Below are positions 10,086-19,676 of a stretch of DNA of 64,000 bases, piece by piece. The position numbers and the translations under genes are program-made. The notes beneath the pieces were generated by a model. That model saw only the letters and a program-made list of their open reading frames with translations. It ran no database searches and was not told the origin of the DNA. The stretch is taken from positions 1,178,001-1,242,000 of the forward strand of contig JAJGBQ010000006.1 in assembly GCA_022457065.1 (NCBI GenBank), read 5' to 3'. The DNA comes from Curvularia sp. ZM96 (Eukaryota; Ascomycota; Dothideomycetes; Pleosporales; Pleosporaceae). Numbering within the stretch: position 1 is the first letter of the stretch; the number at the start of each line of letters is the position of its first letter.

Positions 10086-10093
10086 TTTATATA
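10086..10093 (-). promoter_or_regulatory. U6 TATA box
   Basis: TATATAAA lies 20-27 nt upstream of the inferred U6 start, as in other type 3 RNA polymerase III promoters of fungi. It is absent from the truncated copy at 7300. Confidence 0.75.
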
Positions 10094-10345
10094 GTCCCAA
10101 AGGCGAGTAATGAGTCGGTGTGCAGTTAGGCTTCCATGTCTGTGCCACCCAGAGATGGACGGGGGCTGGTGGGGAGCGGACGGGCACAGACCAAAATGCC
10201 AGCGTCTCTGTCGATCTAGGGGGGGCGGGAAAACGAAATGTCTAGGCCGATTGTCAAGCTGGTGTGTGCAGCATTGACTTTGCCGGGGTGGATTCTGTAC
10301 CACGTCCTCCGAGGGACTTTCGAGAGCGACTCTGTGGCGACACAT

Positions 10346-11015
10346 TTGACAGTAAAATCAAACCTGTAACCAAGGTAGACTGCTCATCGGCATGTCTGCT
10401 TGCGCTGTTTGCAATGTTGCGTGCGCGGTATGAAGATCAGCTCGTCCTTAATGCATATCTAACTTTGCGCTTACAAGGTGCTATCATCTGTGGTATTTTA
10501 TGTGAAAAATCTCAGCGAAGCCCAAATGTCTATTGAGATTGTGCCTGTGCAATTTCGACAGTGGATGGGTAGCCTGGCAGCGTGGGTCCCAGCGATATTA
10601 CCCGAACACGTGCCGAAGCAAAGTACCTTACAGCGCCGCTGTGTAACGCTCAAGTCCACACAAGACTTGAGTCCTCAACTGGAAATGATGCAGAAGACAT
10701 GAATCGTTTCTCTAGTAATGGTCGAGCAGCTGCAAGTCTCTGCGTACCCCATATTCTCGGTTTTGCATAAATGCTGCACAAAATAACAGCTCGGAACTGG
10801 TAGTTGCTCGCACATCGATCTGCACTGCGCAGCCGTCACCGAACGCACTGCGCGATCGATCGACTTGAGCCTGTGGTACCACTTGTGGTCCAGCCCGAAG
10901 CCTTCAGTCCAAAGCTGGTCTTTTGAAGTTCGTGAACTATACCAAACAAAAACTCAGAAAAAGAAACCATCGACGAAGCAGAATCCTCTGCCCGCGACGG
11001 TAGACCCGAAATCTA
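10346..11015. other. Gene-free region upstream of the retroelement pol remnant
   Basis: Nothing is recognised. Short ORFs lack features. The remaining 5' parts of the retroelement (gag, protease, reverse transcriptase, RNase H, 5' LTR) are not visible here, so the element is truncated or badly decayed on this side. Confidence 0.4.
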
Positions 11016-11886
11016 TTGCCTAGTCGAACCCACCGACAATTCATGCCTACTATCGACCAACGAGAGTTGAGAAGCCTCGGCATTACCACCAACACCTCAG
11101 ACGATCCGATCCACCTTTACTGCGTATCCACAAGCGGATGGTCAAAGCAAGCAGACCAACCAAACCGTCAAGATCCTGCTCCACTACATGATAAACAATC
11201 ACGGCACACCCAAAGTTAGCTAAAACAAGCTTCTACCCAACGTCCAGTTTGCAATCAATACGTTGCGCAACTTCAAGACAGGAGAAACGCCGTTTCAAAT
11301 CCTGTACGGCATTCACCCTCGCGATGGCACGAATGTCCACCATTCAGATACTGGACATGAGTCAGCCGGACAACTCTATCACGACCGACAAGACATCCAT
11401 GAAGCCGAAGAGGCACTACAGCTCGCACAAGCAAAGATGGCCATTTACTACGATAAAAGATACTCGCCGATCAACATTGGAGACAAGGTCTATCTTAAAC
11501 TCATGCGGAAGTTGAACAAGGGTTACCGCATCCTCTACTTTTCCACATTGGATGCCATCAGAACTGGCCCATTCAAAGTCCTAGAACGCGTTGGAAAGGC
11601 TGCTTCCAGACTCGACCTGCCAGCTAGCATGAAAATACACCTGGGCGTGTTAGTCGTACATCTATCACTGGCACAGTCAGACCCATACCGACGACCCCCA
11701 GTTGCTGTCGGACAGATCACTGAAGCCTCAGAGGATGACGAACGCAAAGACGAATCGCAGCCGACCAACATCCCATCAGAACAGTCTACGCCACTTCCCA
11801 CTGCACCCGGGGAGCCACAAAGTTACATCGTCGACCACATCCTCACGGAGGAATTGCGTCGCGAACCCAGCACCAGGAAACCATAG
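11016..11886 (+). pseudogene. Gypsy integrase C-terminal region (copy B), decayed
   Basis: The translation contains RSLGITTNTS and, after a frameshift, FTAYPQADGQSKQTNQTV, which corresponds to the integrase block usually seen as AYHPQTDGQTER. Then come KLLPNVQFAIN, GETPFQILYG, and the GPF/Y-type module (GDKVYLKL, RTGPFKVLERVG, then VVHLSLAQ). An in-frame TAA at 11221-11223 replaces the position before KLLP. The frame from 11224 to 11883 is open, then meets a TAG at 11884-11886 just before the chromodomain. Integrase would join element cDNA to the host genome. This copy cannot encode a full enzyme. Confidence 0.8.
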
Positions 11887-12030
11887 GAATACAAGATGCG
11901 ATGGCAAGGCTACGATGCCTCCAAAGATTCTTTTGTACTAGAGAAATCCCTCAGGGAGAATGTGCCTAAAATAGTCGACGCATGGGGACAGCGTCACCAA
12001 AGATCGCGTTCTCTTGCAAAGACTACGTAA
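11887..12030 (+). pseudogene. Chromodomain-like tail of gypsy pol (copy B)
   Basis: In the same frame as the pol tail but after a TAG, the sequence reads EYKMRWQGYDASKDSF and ends NVPKIVDAWGQRHQ before a TAA at 12028-12030. The pattern (hydrophobic, R/K-W-x-GY, D/E-S, then a C-terminal helix) fits a chromodomain with Phe in place of the usual Trp. Chromodomains in chromoviruses guide integration to marked chromatin. Copy A has the same segment with the same upstream TAG. Confidence 0.65.
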
Positions 12031-12278
12031 GGACATCTGCCCAAGGACAAGCTTTCAGCGCCACCATGCGAGCGCTGCCCATAGGTCAAGGCAAAACGAA
12101 ATCTCTCTCTATATGACGCCAACATGAAATATTTTCACAAAGCTATCACCGAAAGCGAGGACGCAAACGCGAAGTGAAGGTGGAAGCAAACACGCCAAGA
12201 CCGCAGCTCCGCCTACGAGCATGCATTGCCTCTCACCCACGAACCTTTTGATCCTCTACCCAAAACTTTCAACCGCCT

Positions 12279-12286
12279 ATATAATA
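12279..12286 (+). promoter_or_regulatory. TATA box of the helicase gene
   Basis: TATATAAT lies about 182 bp before the ATG at 12468. It is followed by a C/T-rich leader and then by GACGTCGGCATGG around the start. This arrangement is typical of a fungal RNA polymerase II promoter and suggests the helicase is transcribed separately from pol. Confidence 0.55.
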
Positions 12287-12467
12287 CCCATTTGCACACA
12301 CTGATACCCACTGCTGTAAAGCAATTACTGCTACCTATCCCATCCCCAATCCCCATTTTCACGCACGGCAACTGCTGCCATCCATTGCTTGCACCCCGTC
12401 TCACTTATATCCACCCACTTCTACCCTTGCCTACCCTCATCTACATCGCAACCAATACGACGTCGGC

Positions 12468-15400
12468 ATGGATCCCGAGACCCATCAAGAAGTCCACGAC
12501 GTGATGGTGTCCTATGTCGTCGACGGAGACACGAAGGGTCTGAAGGTCGCCAAGGAGATCGCGTCCAGTGATCTGAACTTCCCACCGCTCATCGCGAACG
12601 GCGAAGAGGATATCCTCCAAGTCGTAGACAAGCGCTTTTTCCTCCTAGGCACAGGTCTCATTCAGATCCCAGAAGCTCATAAAAACATCAAACAAACAGC
12701 CCTAGACCATTGGGTATCGCTCCAAGAGTGCGCCAAGAACGAAGACGAAAAGAAACAAGACGACATGACGCGAGAAGAACGTCGCGCCATACGCAGACGT
12801 AAACTGGAGGAAGAAGCTGATGCATGGCGCTGCATGTTTCCAACCATCAGAAACATGATGAACGTCCCTGCGAAGGCCGAAGAGTTCAAACAAAACGAAG
12901 AGAACCACACACGCATGTTCATCCGCACGCAACCACAACACCGTTCATACGGCCGACTGGTCCATACCGTGAACTATCTTGACGAAACCACGCCAAAGAG
13001 ACAGCCCCGACACGAAGCATGCGTCGACCTTACCTACGAAAACACACGGCTGCCACCACGGGATGACAACGACATGGAGTACATCCCGACCCACAACGTT
13101 GTAGACGTCACTGACCCAATCTGGGTACCAACGTTGAAGAAAATTTTCCCTCAGACCGCAGACATTGACAAGTACTACGATTATTTGCACATTGCTTTCA
13201 AGCTCGCAGACTATCGCCTGTACCTGATGGAGATCAAGCACAACCAGCTCACATGTACAAACAATCTCTTCACACACAGAGACGTACCAGAAATAGTACA
13301 AGACCTGCAGATCATGATGAGGAAGTCCCCAACCATCTACATACTCGTACAAACTAGCGATTTCGACAAAAGTATCGAAAAGCTAGTTCAACAGTTCCGA
13401 AACTTGACGAGGTATAACCCGCTGAACGAGTTCTTTGTCCAACCTCTCAACCCATCCCTGACAAATAAGGGAATCAAACCTATGGATGACCTACCTAAGT
13501 TTACAGTGGCACCACAATACCATTTCTCGAACTGGCAAGAATTCACACAGGAAGTGGGTATTGGAGCTGTTATCGAACAACGCTTTGCCATAGACAATCA
13601 CTCCTACGATGGCACCGCCGCCGCCGTACCCGTGCCAGGTACCTACAAGAAGGACGCAAAGCTGAACATGGCCTACCATCTGCAAGTCATGGTGAAGTAC
13701 GATTCGAATAAGCCACGTTTAATGCCGGGGGATCCTGTCATGGTCGACATGAACCCCAAGAAAAATGCATCCACCGCCAGCGAGGTGGTGTGGAAAGGCA
13801 GGGTTACTGAGCCGACCCAGGCAACTCCCATGGGAAGAGTGAGTATCGTCATCGAACGCCCTTGGAAGGGCAACTCCATCGTAGATGCGACCGAATACTC
13901 TAAACTCGAGATGTCGCACCTCTGTCGAATGGCACCGTCGGACCTCGTTAGATGGACGACGCAGAACTGCAACCACAAGGTCGAGATTTTCGTGCAAAAC
14001 AACGAAAAAGAGTGCGAGAGGCTTATGGGAAACATCAGCAAGATGACCATGAGCGAAAAACACAAGACCATCTACAAAGAAAAAGCAGAATTGCTCGACA
14101 AGATGTGCCAGATGCTGCTGTGCAGGGACCACACCATATCCGCTGCCAGGCCGTTGTACCAAAGTATCCCAGACAGCGAGCGAGCGAATGCCATAGGCTA
14201 CATCAGAAGATTGCTTCGACCACATCAAGCGGCGATATACAACAAATGGGCATCCGATGGCATCTACGACAAGACCATCTGGCTCACTGGCCCGTCTGGA
14301 TCCGGCAAGACGTACCTGGCTTCCATGACAGCACTACCATACCTTGGCAAGGTCATGGTTAGCCAAAACGTGATCAAAATCTTGAACCATGAGCAAGCTG
14401 TTCATTTCCAGCCACAAGAGCTCGCACAGGCAGAAAGGGAACTCGTCAAAGCCAAGGGTGATATGCCTGATGATGTCGACAACAAGTCTGATGATAAAGG
14501 TAAAGGCAAGGCCAAAGACAAGAAAAAGAGCGCAAAGGTCACCGTTCCGAACCCAGAAGAATCGGACAAGTACGTCACGCAACGAGGTCGTATTACTATG
14601 ATTGCGCTACAAAACGAGGCAGTCGACAATCTATACGCGTTGATGGGACCAATGGCTAGTGAGTACTGCACACAGATGGGGCTCCCAGTACCCCTCGTAC
14701 TTCGCTTGCACAACAAGGACGTAGAGATTAGCGCCGTGAAAGCCATGGCCCGACCGTCGTATTCTCCGACCACCGAACGACTCCCATTCAGCGTGGAGCG
14801 AACAGCCAGAAGCACGATAACCAGCGACATTGCGCAAAATCTCTTGGAGGATTACCTCCAAGCATACCGCGGCGGACAACCCGGTATCGCCGACAGAAGG
14901 TTCAAGAAGCTAGAGGGATCAGCTGCCAAATACATACTGGAGCTGGCACAATTCCCAGGCTACACCCAGTCACCAGAACTCACAGCTGCATTTACACCGG
15001 AGGAACTGACAGACCTCGCCGAGAAGTTGGAACCACTGCGCAAGGCCCGCAATGATCTTAAAGGCAACTTTGACAACATGACCAAAGACATTGCTGGGGA
15101 AATCGCTATGGCCGCCAAACTCGGTTTCGACAAGCTGATAGAGCGAGCATCGGTGGTTTGCACCACGATGTCCGTGGCCACCCAGGCTTCTTTTAACCTG
15201 ACGCGGCGCAGTCATGCCGTCGTGTTAGAAGAAGCTGGGCGAGCCAACGACGCGGAAACCATGGGGATATTCGGACATTACTGGAGTGCAGACATGATCC
15301 TACTGTCTGGAGCGACCAACCAACTCAGGCCAGGGACATACGGAGACAAAAAGCAGAACGCTTTCCACAACATCACTGGAACGTCTACAATCTCCCGCAT

Positions 15401-16145
15401 AGAGGTAACTGGTGGCAACGTTGACCAGTTGATGGCATCATCCCGTTTCTTCAACAAGGCACTTTTCGAGCTGTGCGCCACCGTCAATGATATCCCAGAA
15501 ATGGAGCCGGCGGAAGGCGCCTTTAATGAGGAGATATCGAACGAATACGCAAGGATCAACAAAAACATCTGGAATGTTGAGACAAACTTGTTATTTATCA
15601 ACACGATGGTGGCAACCCCGATGACGAACGCAAACGGGTCAACGTATTGCAAGGAGACTGCAGCCACTGCCATGAAGGATGCGGTGGAACGCCTTGAATA
15701 CATCGAGGGATTTCATCACGCCATTATCACACCGTACAACGCACAGGTCCTTATGCTTCGAAAGGAGCGCGACTACGCTGCATCTATGGCAAAGACACAG
15801 GGCAGGACGGTCTTGGCGAAACGTCTCATGGATATGGAGATCAACACCATCGACGCCTACATGGGACGCGACAAGTTATCCGTTACAGTGGACACAACCG
15901 GAAAAATGGGTCATCTTTTCGAGTACGGCAGGACAGTAGTGGCACTCACGCGTGCGCGCGCATTATGCGTCGTCATCGCCCCAACATACGAGTACACCTT
16001 ACACACAAACAAGGTGAAGGAAAGCCACCCTTTGATAAAAACCATTCACTCGATGGATGAGAAGGGATGGATACGTCAGCTTGGCATCACAGAAATCCGA
16101 TCCTTCCCACAGTACCAATCCATCACGAAGACGCAGGAAGGCTAA
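12468..16145 (+). CDS. UPF1/DNA2-like SF1 helicase inside a gypsy element
   Basis: The 1225-residue ORF is uninterrupted, with ATG in GGCATGG. Residues 1 to about 560 are a family-specific N-terminal region I cannot assign. The ATPase core has a Q-like motif (LRPHQAAIY, about 582), Walker A GPSGSGKT (608-615), a lysine-rich insert (about 665-690), motif Ia/Ib QNEAVDNL (about 713), VVCTTMS (about 900), motif II EEAG (921-924, usually DEAG), motif III SGATNQLRP (947-955, usually GDxxQLxP), motif IV TPYNAQ (about 1087), motif V INTIDAYMGRD (about 1125), and motif VI GRTVVALTRARA (about 1154). The layout matches AAA_11/AAA_12 helicases of the UPF1 class, which unwind RNA or DNA. The changed acidic residues in motifs II and III leave activity open. 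It lies between a dead pol frame and the 3' LTR; decay of pol with preservation of this ORF suggests selection or recent arrival. Confidence 0.88.
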   Translation: MDPETHQEVHDVMVSYVVDGDTKGLKVAKEIASSDLNFPPLIANGEEDILQVVDKRFFLLGTGLIQIPEAHKNIKQTALDHWVSLQECAKNEDEKKQDDMTREERRAIRRRKLEEEADAWRCMFPTIRNMMNVPAKAEEFKQNEENHTRMFIRTQPQHRSYGRLVHTVNYLDETTPKRQPRHEACVDLTYENTRLPPRDDNDMEYIPTHNVVDVTDPIWVPTLKKIFPQTADIDKYYDYLHIAFKLADYRLYLMEIKHNQLTCTNNLFTHRDVPEIVQDLQIMMRKSPTIYILVQTSDFDKSIEKLVQQFRNLTRYNPLNEFFVQPLNPSLTNKGIKPMDDLPKFTVAPQYHFSNWQEFTQEVGIGAVIEQRFAIDNHSYDGTAAAVPVPGTYKKDAKLNMAYHLQVMVKYDSNKPRLMPGDPVMVDMNPKKNASTASEVVWKGRVTEPTQATPMGRVSIVIERPWKGNSIVDATEYSKLEMSHLCRMAPSDLVRWTTQNCNHKVEIFVQNNEKECERLMGNISKMTMSEKHKTIYKEKAELLDKMCQMLLCRDHTISAARPLYQSIPDSERANAIGYIRRLLRPHQAAIYNKWASDGIYDKTIWLTGPSGSGKTYLASMTALPYLGKVMVSQNVIKILNHEQAVHFQPQELAQAERELVKAKGDMPDDVDNKSDDKGKGKAKDKKKSAKVTVPNPEESDKYVTQRGRITMIALQNEAVDNLYALMGPMASEYCTQMGLPVPLVLRLHNKDVEISAVKAMARPSYSPTTERLPFSVERTARSTITSDIAQNLLEDYLQAYRGGQPGIADRRFKKLEGSAAKYILELAQFPGYTQSPELTAAFTPEELTDLAEKLEPLRKARNDLKGNFDNMTKDIAGEIAMAAKLGFDKLIERASVVCTTMSVATQASFNLTRRSHAVVLEEAGRANDAETMGIFGHYWSADMILLSGATNQLRPGTYGDKKQNAFHNITGTSTISRIEVTGGNVDQLMASSRFFNKALFELCATVNDIPEMEPAEGAFNEEISNEYARINKNIWNVETNLLFINTMVATPMTNANGSTYCKETAATAMKDAVERLEYIEGFHHAIITPYNAQVLMLRKERDYAASMAKTQGRTVLAKRLMDMEINTIDAYMGRDKLSVTVDTTGKMGHLFEYGRTVVALTRARALCVVIAPTYEYTLHTNKVKESHPLIKTIHSMDEKGWIRQLGITEIRSFPQYQSITKTQEG

Positions 16146-16201
16146 ACTCAGATTGCACACGACGGATAGGATTGTCTCGCGGATGAAATCTTTGTTTTAC
16201 C

Positions 16202-16210
16202 GGAAGGGGG
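16202..16210 (+). promoter_or_regulatory. Polypurine tract
   Basis: GGAAGGGGG lies 57 bp after the helicase stop and is followed by CAGA and then TGTTATGACC. A purine run directly before TG is the usual plus-strand primer site for an LTR element. Confidence 0.65.
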
Positions 16211-16214
16211 CAGA

Positions 16215-16380
16215 TGTTATGACCCGCCAGGTCTTGCATATTTAGGCATAACGCCTCGGCATAGATATCATGTACTTTAGTCTCACTCACCTTCGGAGTT
16301 ACACTCAATGAAATTTTGTACTATTATTTTGTCTGCCTGCTTGTTTTGTGCTTTTGGGCCACTGTGGCTCTCCCATAACT
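16215..16380 (+). mobile_element. Probable 3' LTR
   Basis: The segment begins TGTTATGACCCGCC and ends near CCCATAACT, giving imperfect terminal inverted repeats (TGTTATG against CATAACT). It directly follows the polypurine tract. At about 166 bp it would be a short LTR. No 5' LTR copy is visible in the window, so the right boundary is tentative. Confidence 0.5.
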
Positions 16381-16422
16381 AGTTAAACCGGCAGATCAAA
16401 GCTATCAGCGCAGTGAACGATA

Positions 16423-16785
16423 AATGACTGTGGCAACTACAGCTATTTCCAAGAGTGGAGTTGTGAGTGCTGATAATGTAGTACATAATATATAACTGTG
16501 ACAACTACAACTGCTTTTAAAATTAGTCGTTTTACGATAATGTAGGGTGAATGGGCCGCTGTTTTCCGGGTTCACCAGTTGTAAGAGAGTGTGGCCCTCT
16601 CCCACAAATGGTGAACCCGAAAAATGGCTGTAGTTGTCACGGCTATCTATTATTTACTATTTCCTTAGCACTTATAATTCTGCTTTTGGTGTAACTGTAG
16701 TTGTCACAGTTATTTTTTTTAACTATATTCTTAGCACCTACAACTCAATTCTTGGAAGTAGCAGTAGTTGTCATAGCTATTCTTT
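16423..16785. repeat. Foldback array of ~68-bp units around a central hairpin
   Basis: The left arm carries two inverted units (TGACTGTGGCAACTACAGC at about 16425, AACTGTGACAACTACAAC at about 16493). The right arm carries three direct units (GGCTGTAGTTGTCACGGC at 16626, AACTGTAGTTGTCACAG at 16693, AGCAGTAGTTGTCATAGC at 16760), spaced about 67 bp apart. Each unit also has TTAGCACCTACAACTC- and TCTTGGAAGTAG-like blocks. At the centre, GGGTTCACCA and TGGTGAACCC (about 16568-16618) form a perfect 10-bp stem. The array lies just beyond the probable LTR. Confidence 0.8.
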
Positions 16786-17307
16786 GCTGTGTTGCTTTTT
16801 CCCGACTTTACTGGTCATGATGGGAGAGCGGCTATTGCATACTACCAAACACGGCCTAGCACGAAACGGCAATAATCACGACATCCCACCCCTCGATTTC
16901 GTATTGCGCACCCCTCGGAGCAAGCAACTTGCAGCCCGCCTTTGCCTTTCTTGAATTCTCGGCATGTCGTACAAGCACATTCATTGGCAGAAATCGCCTT
17001 TTAGGATCGGATATGGGACTGTTATCGATCTCAATGATGCAAAGGCAAGATGCGTGCAACAAGGATCCGCAAGTCGACTATGATGCACTGGAGTGCTCAA
17101 GCCACGTTCTTGCATCATATGGAGGTGCAAGGGGGGTAAAAAGGTGGGTCTGATAGACGTTGGAGTAAGTTCGCGACGGGATAAATAGGTTCGGGGTAAT
17201 CACTTTATCTTTTGCTATGATGTGGGAAAGTTCGATTGATGTTTTCGGGACATCTTTGACGTCGTGAATAACGGGAAGATAAGAAAAGTAAAAAGAGGGG
17301 AGTGATC
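16786..17307. other. Junction between repeat block and core genes
   Basis: No gene is seen. The last part (from about 17150) is the promoter and 5' UTR of the MFS gene starting at 17308. Confidence 0.45.
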
Positions 17308-19105
17308 ATGGCGGAAGATAAACAAGACGCGGAGAACGCTCTCTCCAATACCAGTTTGTCAGATACCGCTGAAGTCATTGAGAATACTGGACCCGTGGAC
17401 GAGAAGAGGTTGCTGAGGAAACTCGATTTGAGGCTGCTTCCGGGAGTGTCGTTGTTGTATCTACTTTCTTTCTTGGATCGCAGCAATGGTAAGATTCTCT
17501 CTTCTGATCTTTTCTTCTTTTACTGCTTTCTTCATTGCCATTATGAGCAAACAGCCAGAAACTGACGAATTACAGTCGCCAACGCACGCATCGAAGGCCT
17601 TGCCGCCGACCTGCACATGACAGGGAACCAGTATCTTACCGGTCTGACACTCTACTTTGTCGGCTACGTCCTGTTTGAGATACCGTGTAACATTGTGCTC
17701 AAGCGGACGACGCCTAGGTTCTGGCTGCCGACGCTGACAGTGGCATGGGGAATCGTTGCGACGCTGATTGGCGTTACGCAGAACTTGACGGGTTTCTTCA
17801 TCGTGCGATTTTTGTAAGTCTCATCATTTTCCCCAATTTTCATGTGTCTGCCCTTTACTACATGTGAAAGAGATGATGAGCTAACACTCCCAAAGCCTCG
17901 GTGTCACAGAATCCGGTCTCTTTCCCGGCGTCGTATACTACCTGAGTATGTGGTATAAACGCAATGAGCGCCAATATCGCATCTCTCTCTTCTTCAGCTG
18001 TGCTTCGCTCGCCGGAGCATTTGGTGGTGTACGTTCCAGCCCCAACTCCCCTTAGTGACTTGACACAAAGCTGACATCTAAACAAGATTCTTGCCTGGGG
18101 CATCGCGCACATGAACAAAGTAGGCGGACTAGCAGGCTGGCGATGGATATTCCTTCTCGTACATACCTAATCCACTCCTAATCTCTGGACCATTCTAACT
18201 TCCTGACAGGAAGGTCTCGCCACCATAGTCATCGGCCTCGCAGCCTATTTCTTCATCTCCAACTACCCGTCCACCGTCTCTTGGCTGACCCCTTCTGAAC
18301 GCACCTTCCTGCAATCCCGGCTCAGCGCCGACAGCGACGCAACCAACGACGAAGCCTTTTCCTGGTCGCAGGTCCTTCTCGCGACCAAAGATGTAAAAGT
18401 CTGGCTTTACGCTTTCGGCTTCCACACACTGAGCTTGCCACTTTACACTTTATCTCTATTCCTCGTACTTCCCCCCTTCCCATTCTCCATCTAGGAAAAA
18501 GCTAACACGTCCCACAGCCAACCATTATCAAAGACATGGGCTACACCTCGGCCCAATCTCAACTCCTCACCATCCCTCCTTACGCCCTCGCCACACTCTT
18601 CACCATCGCCATTGCCATCCTCTCCGAACGCTGCGCCCGCCGCGCCGCCTTCATCCTCTCCACCTCCTCCCTCGCCATAATCGGGTACATCATACTGCTC
18701 GCAAACAAGCATCCGCGTGCCCGCCCCGGCATTTCCTACCTCGGTACTTTCTTTGCCGCCTGCGGCATCTATCCCTCCGTCGCCCTCATCCTGTGCTGGC
18801 CCGCCATCAACGTCAGCGGCCAAACGAAGCGCGCGACGGCGAATGCGCTGCAGATTAGCATTGGGAATCTGGGTGCTGTGCTGGGAACGCAGTTGTATAG
18901 GGCGAATAGTGGGCCTAGGTATGTGCTGGGTCATGGGTTTGCGCTGGGTTATCTGGTGCTGAATTTGGTGGTGGTGAGTACCCTGTGGGTGGTGCTTGTG
19001 AGGGAGAATAGGGAGAAGGAGCGGGTGGTAAGGGAAGTGGGTGCTGGTGCTGGGGAGGATAAGGCGCTGGGGGATAGGCATCCTGAGTGGAAGGTTCAGG
19101 TGTAG
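17308..19105 (+). CDS. MFS anion:cation symporter (Dal5/Tna1 type)
   Basis: Six exons (17308-17488, 17576-17813, 17896-18028, 18087-18158, 18210-18464, 18518-19105) join in frame to 488 residues. All introns have GT-AG ends. The start is the ATG in GATCATGGCG. The N-terminus has KLDLRLLPGVSLLYLLSFLD and RSNVANARIEGL, the family hallmark, followed by a helix with GYVLFEIPCN, then RFFLGVTESGLFPGVVYYLS, and GWRWIFLLEGLATIVIG before the central loop. Twelve membrane segments are expected. Relatives (allantoate, nicotinate, biotin or pantothenate permeases) import small organic anions with protons across the plasma membrane; the substrate cannot be told from sequence. Confidence 0.9.
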
Positions 19106-19676
19106 GGGATGATGGGTTGGTGAGGGTTCGCATATGGATCGGGGGTGTAAGTAGGATAAGTGTGACCGCACAAGATGGAGTCGAAACAACTGTGTACGTA
19201 TATATATTTTCCTTATATGGGCTTTTTCAAATACATGCATTTACTCTGATAGAATATCTATGCCACGTTCGTCTGCAAAGGAAACAATGAATATGGTATC
19301 TCTCCAAAATAACAGCAAACACTCATAACGCTTGTCTCCGCAATGCTCTATATCTAGAACAACAAACATAAAAACGTCCAGAACAGTCCAGCCTTGTCTC
19401 CAATTCTCATAGATAAGTCAAGTAACATGCAAATGCTCTTGCGTGCGTTCATCGTGTGCATATATATGTAATCAACTACGTCTCTCTTGCTCTTCCAAAA
19501 AGCTAGCCGAAGCCTCTCGCCCCTCATAGAGCAATGGATGTGTATAAAACCCAAAAAAGAACGCCATGTAAATGCAACCAGAGTCCCTCCATGCATTGTA
19601 ACCCCACACCAATCTTCTTTTTTGTCTTCTTCATCAAGGCTAGAACGCTAACAACACTTCATAATCAAGGGTATTA
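19106..19676. other. Convergent 3' region
   Basis: This is an intergenic stretch between two genes that end facing each other. It is AT-rich with T-runs, presumably 3' UTRs and polyadenylation sites. No further gene is seen. Confidence 0.5.

Larger units (their letters stand above)
9845..10330 (-). repeat. Right arm of the inverted duplication (complete U6 arm)
   Basis: This is the inverse of the arm at 7041-7415, about 2.4 kb away. It also contains a second GCCTTGTTTG(C/T)TAC block downstream of the U6 T-run, so the terminator region is partly duplicated inside this arm. Confidence 0.7.
11016..16380 (+). mobile_element. 5'-truncated Ty3/gypsy chromovirus-like element carrying a helicase gene
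   Basis: The order on one strand is a decayed integrase C-terminus (about 11050-11886), a chromodomain segment (11887-12030), an internal TATA promoter (12279), an intact 1225-codon SF1 helicase ORF (12468-16145), a polypurine tract (16202-16210) and a probable 3' LTR (16215-about 16380). In ordinary gypsy elements the polypurine tract follows the last ORF directly. Here it follows the helicase by about 55 bp, so the helicase lies inside the element. The same pol-tail then helicase order appears in diverged form at 3837-5475 and on the minus strand at 1-880. The 5' half of the element is not seen. Confidence 0.72.

Noticed and set aside
18491..19240. Antisense 249-codon ORF over the MFS gene
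   Set aside because: It is a shadow of the last MFS exon; the sense frame carries the family motifs.
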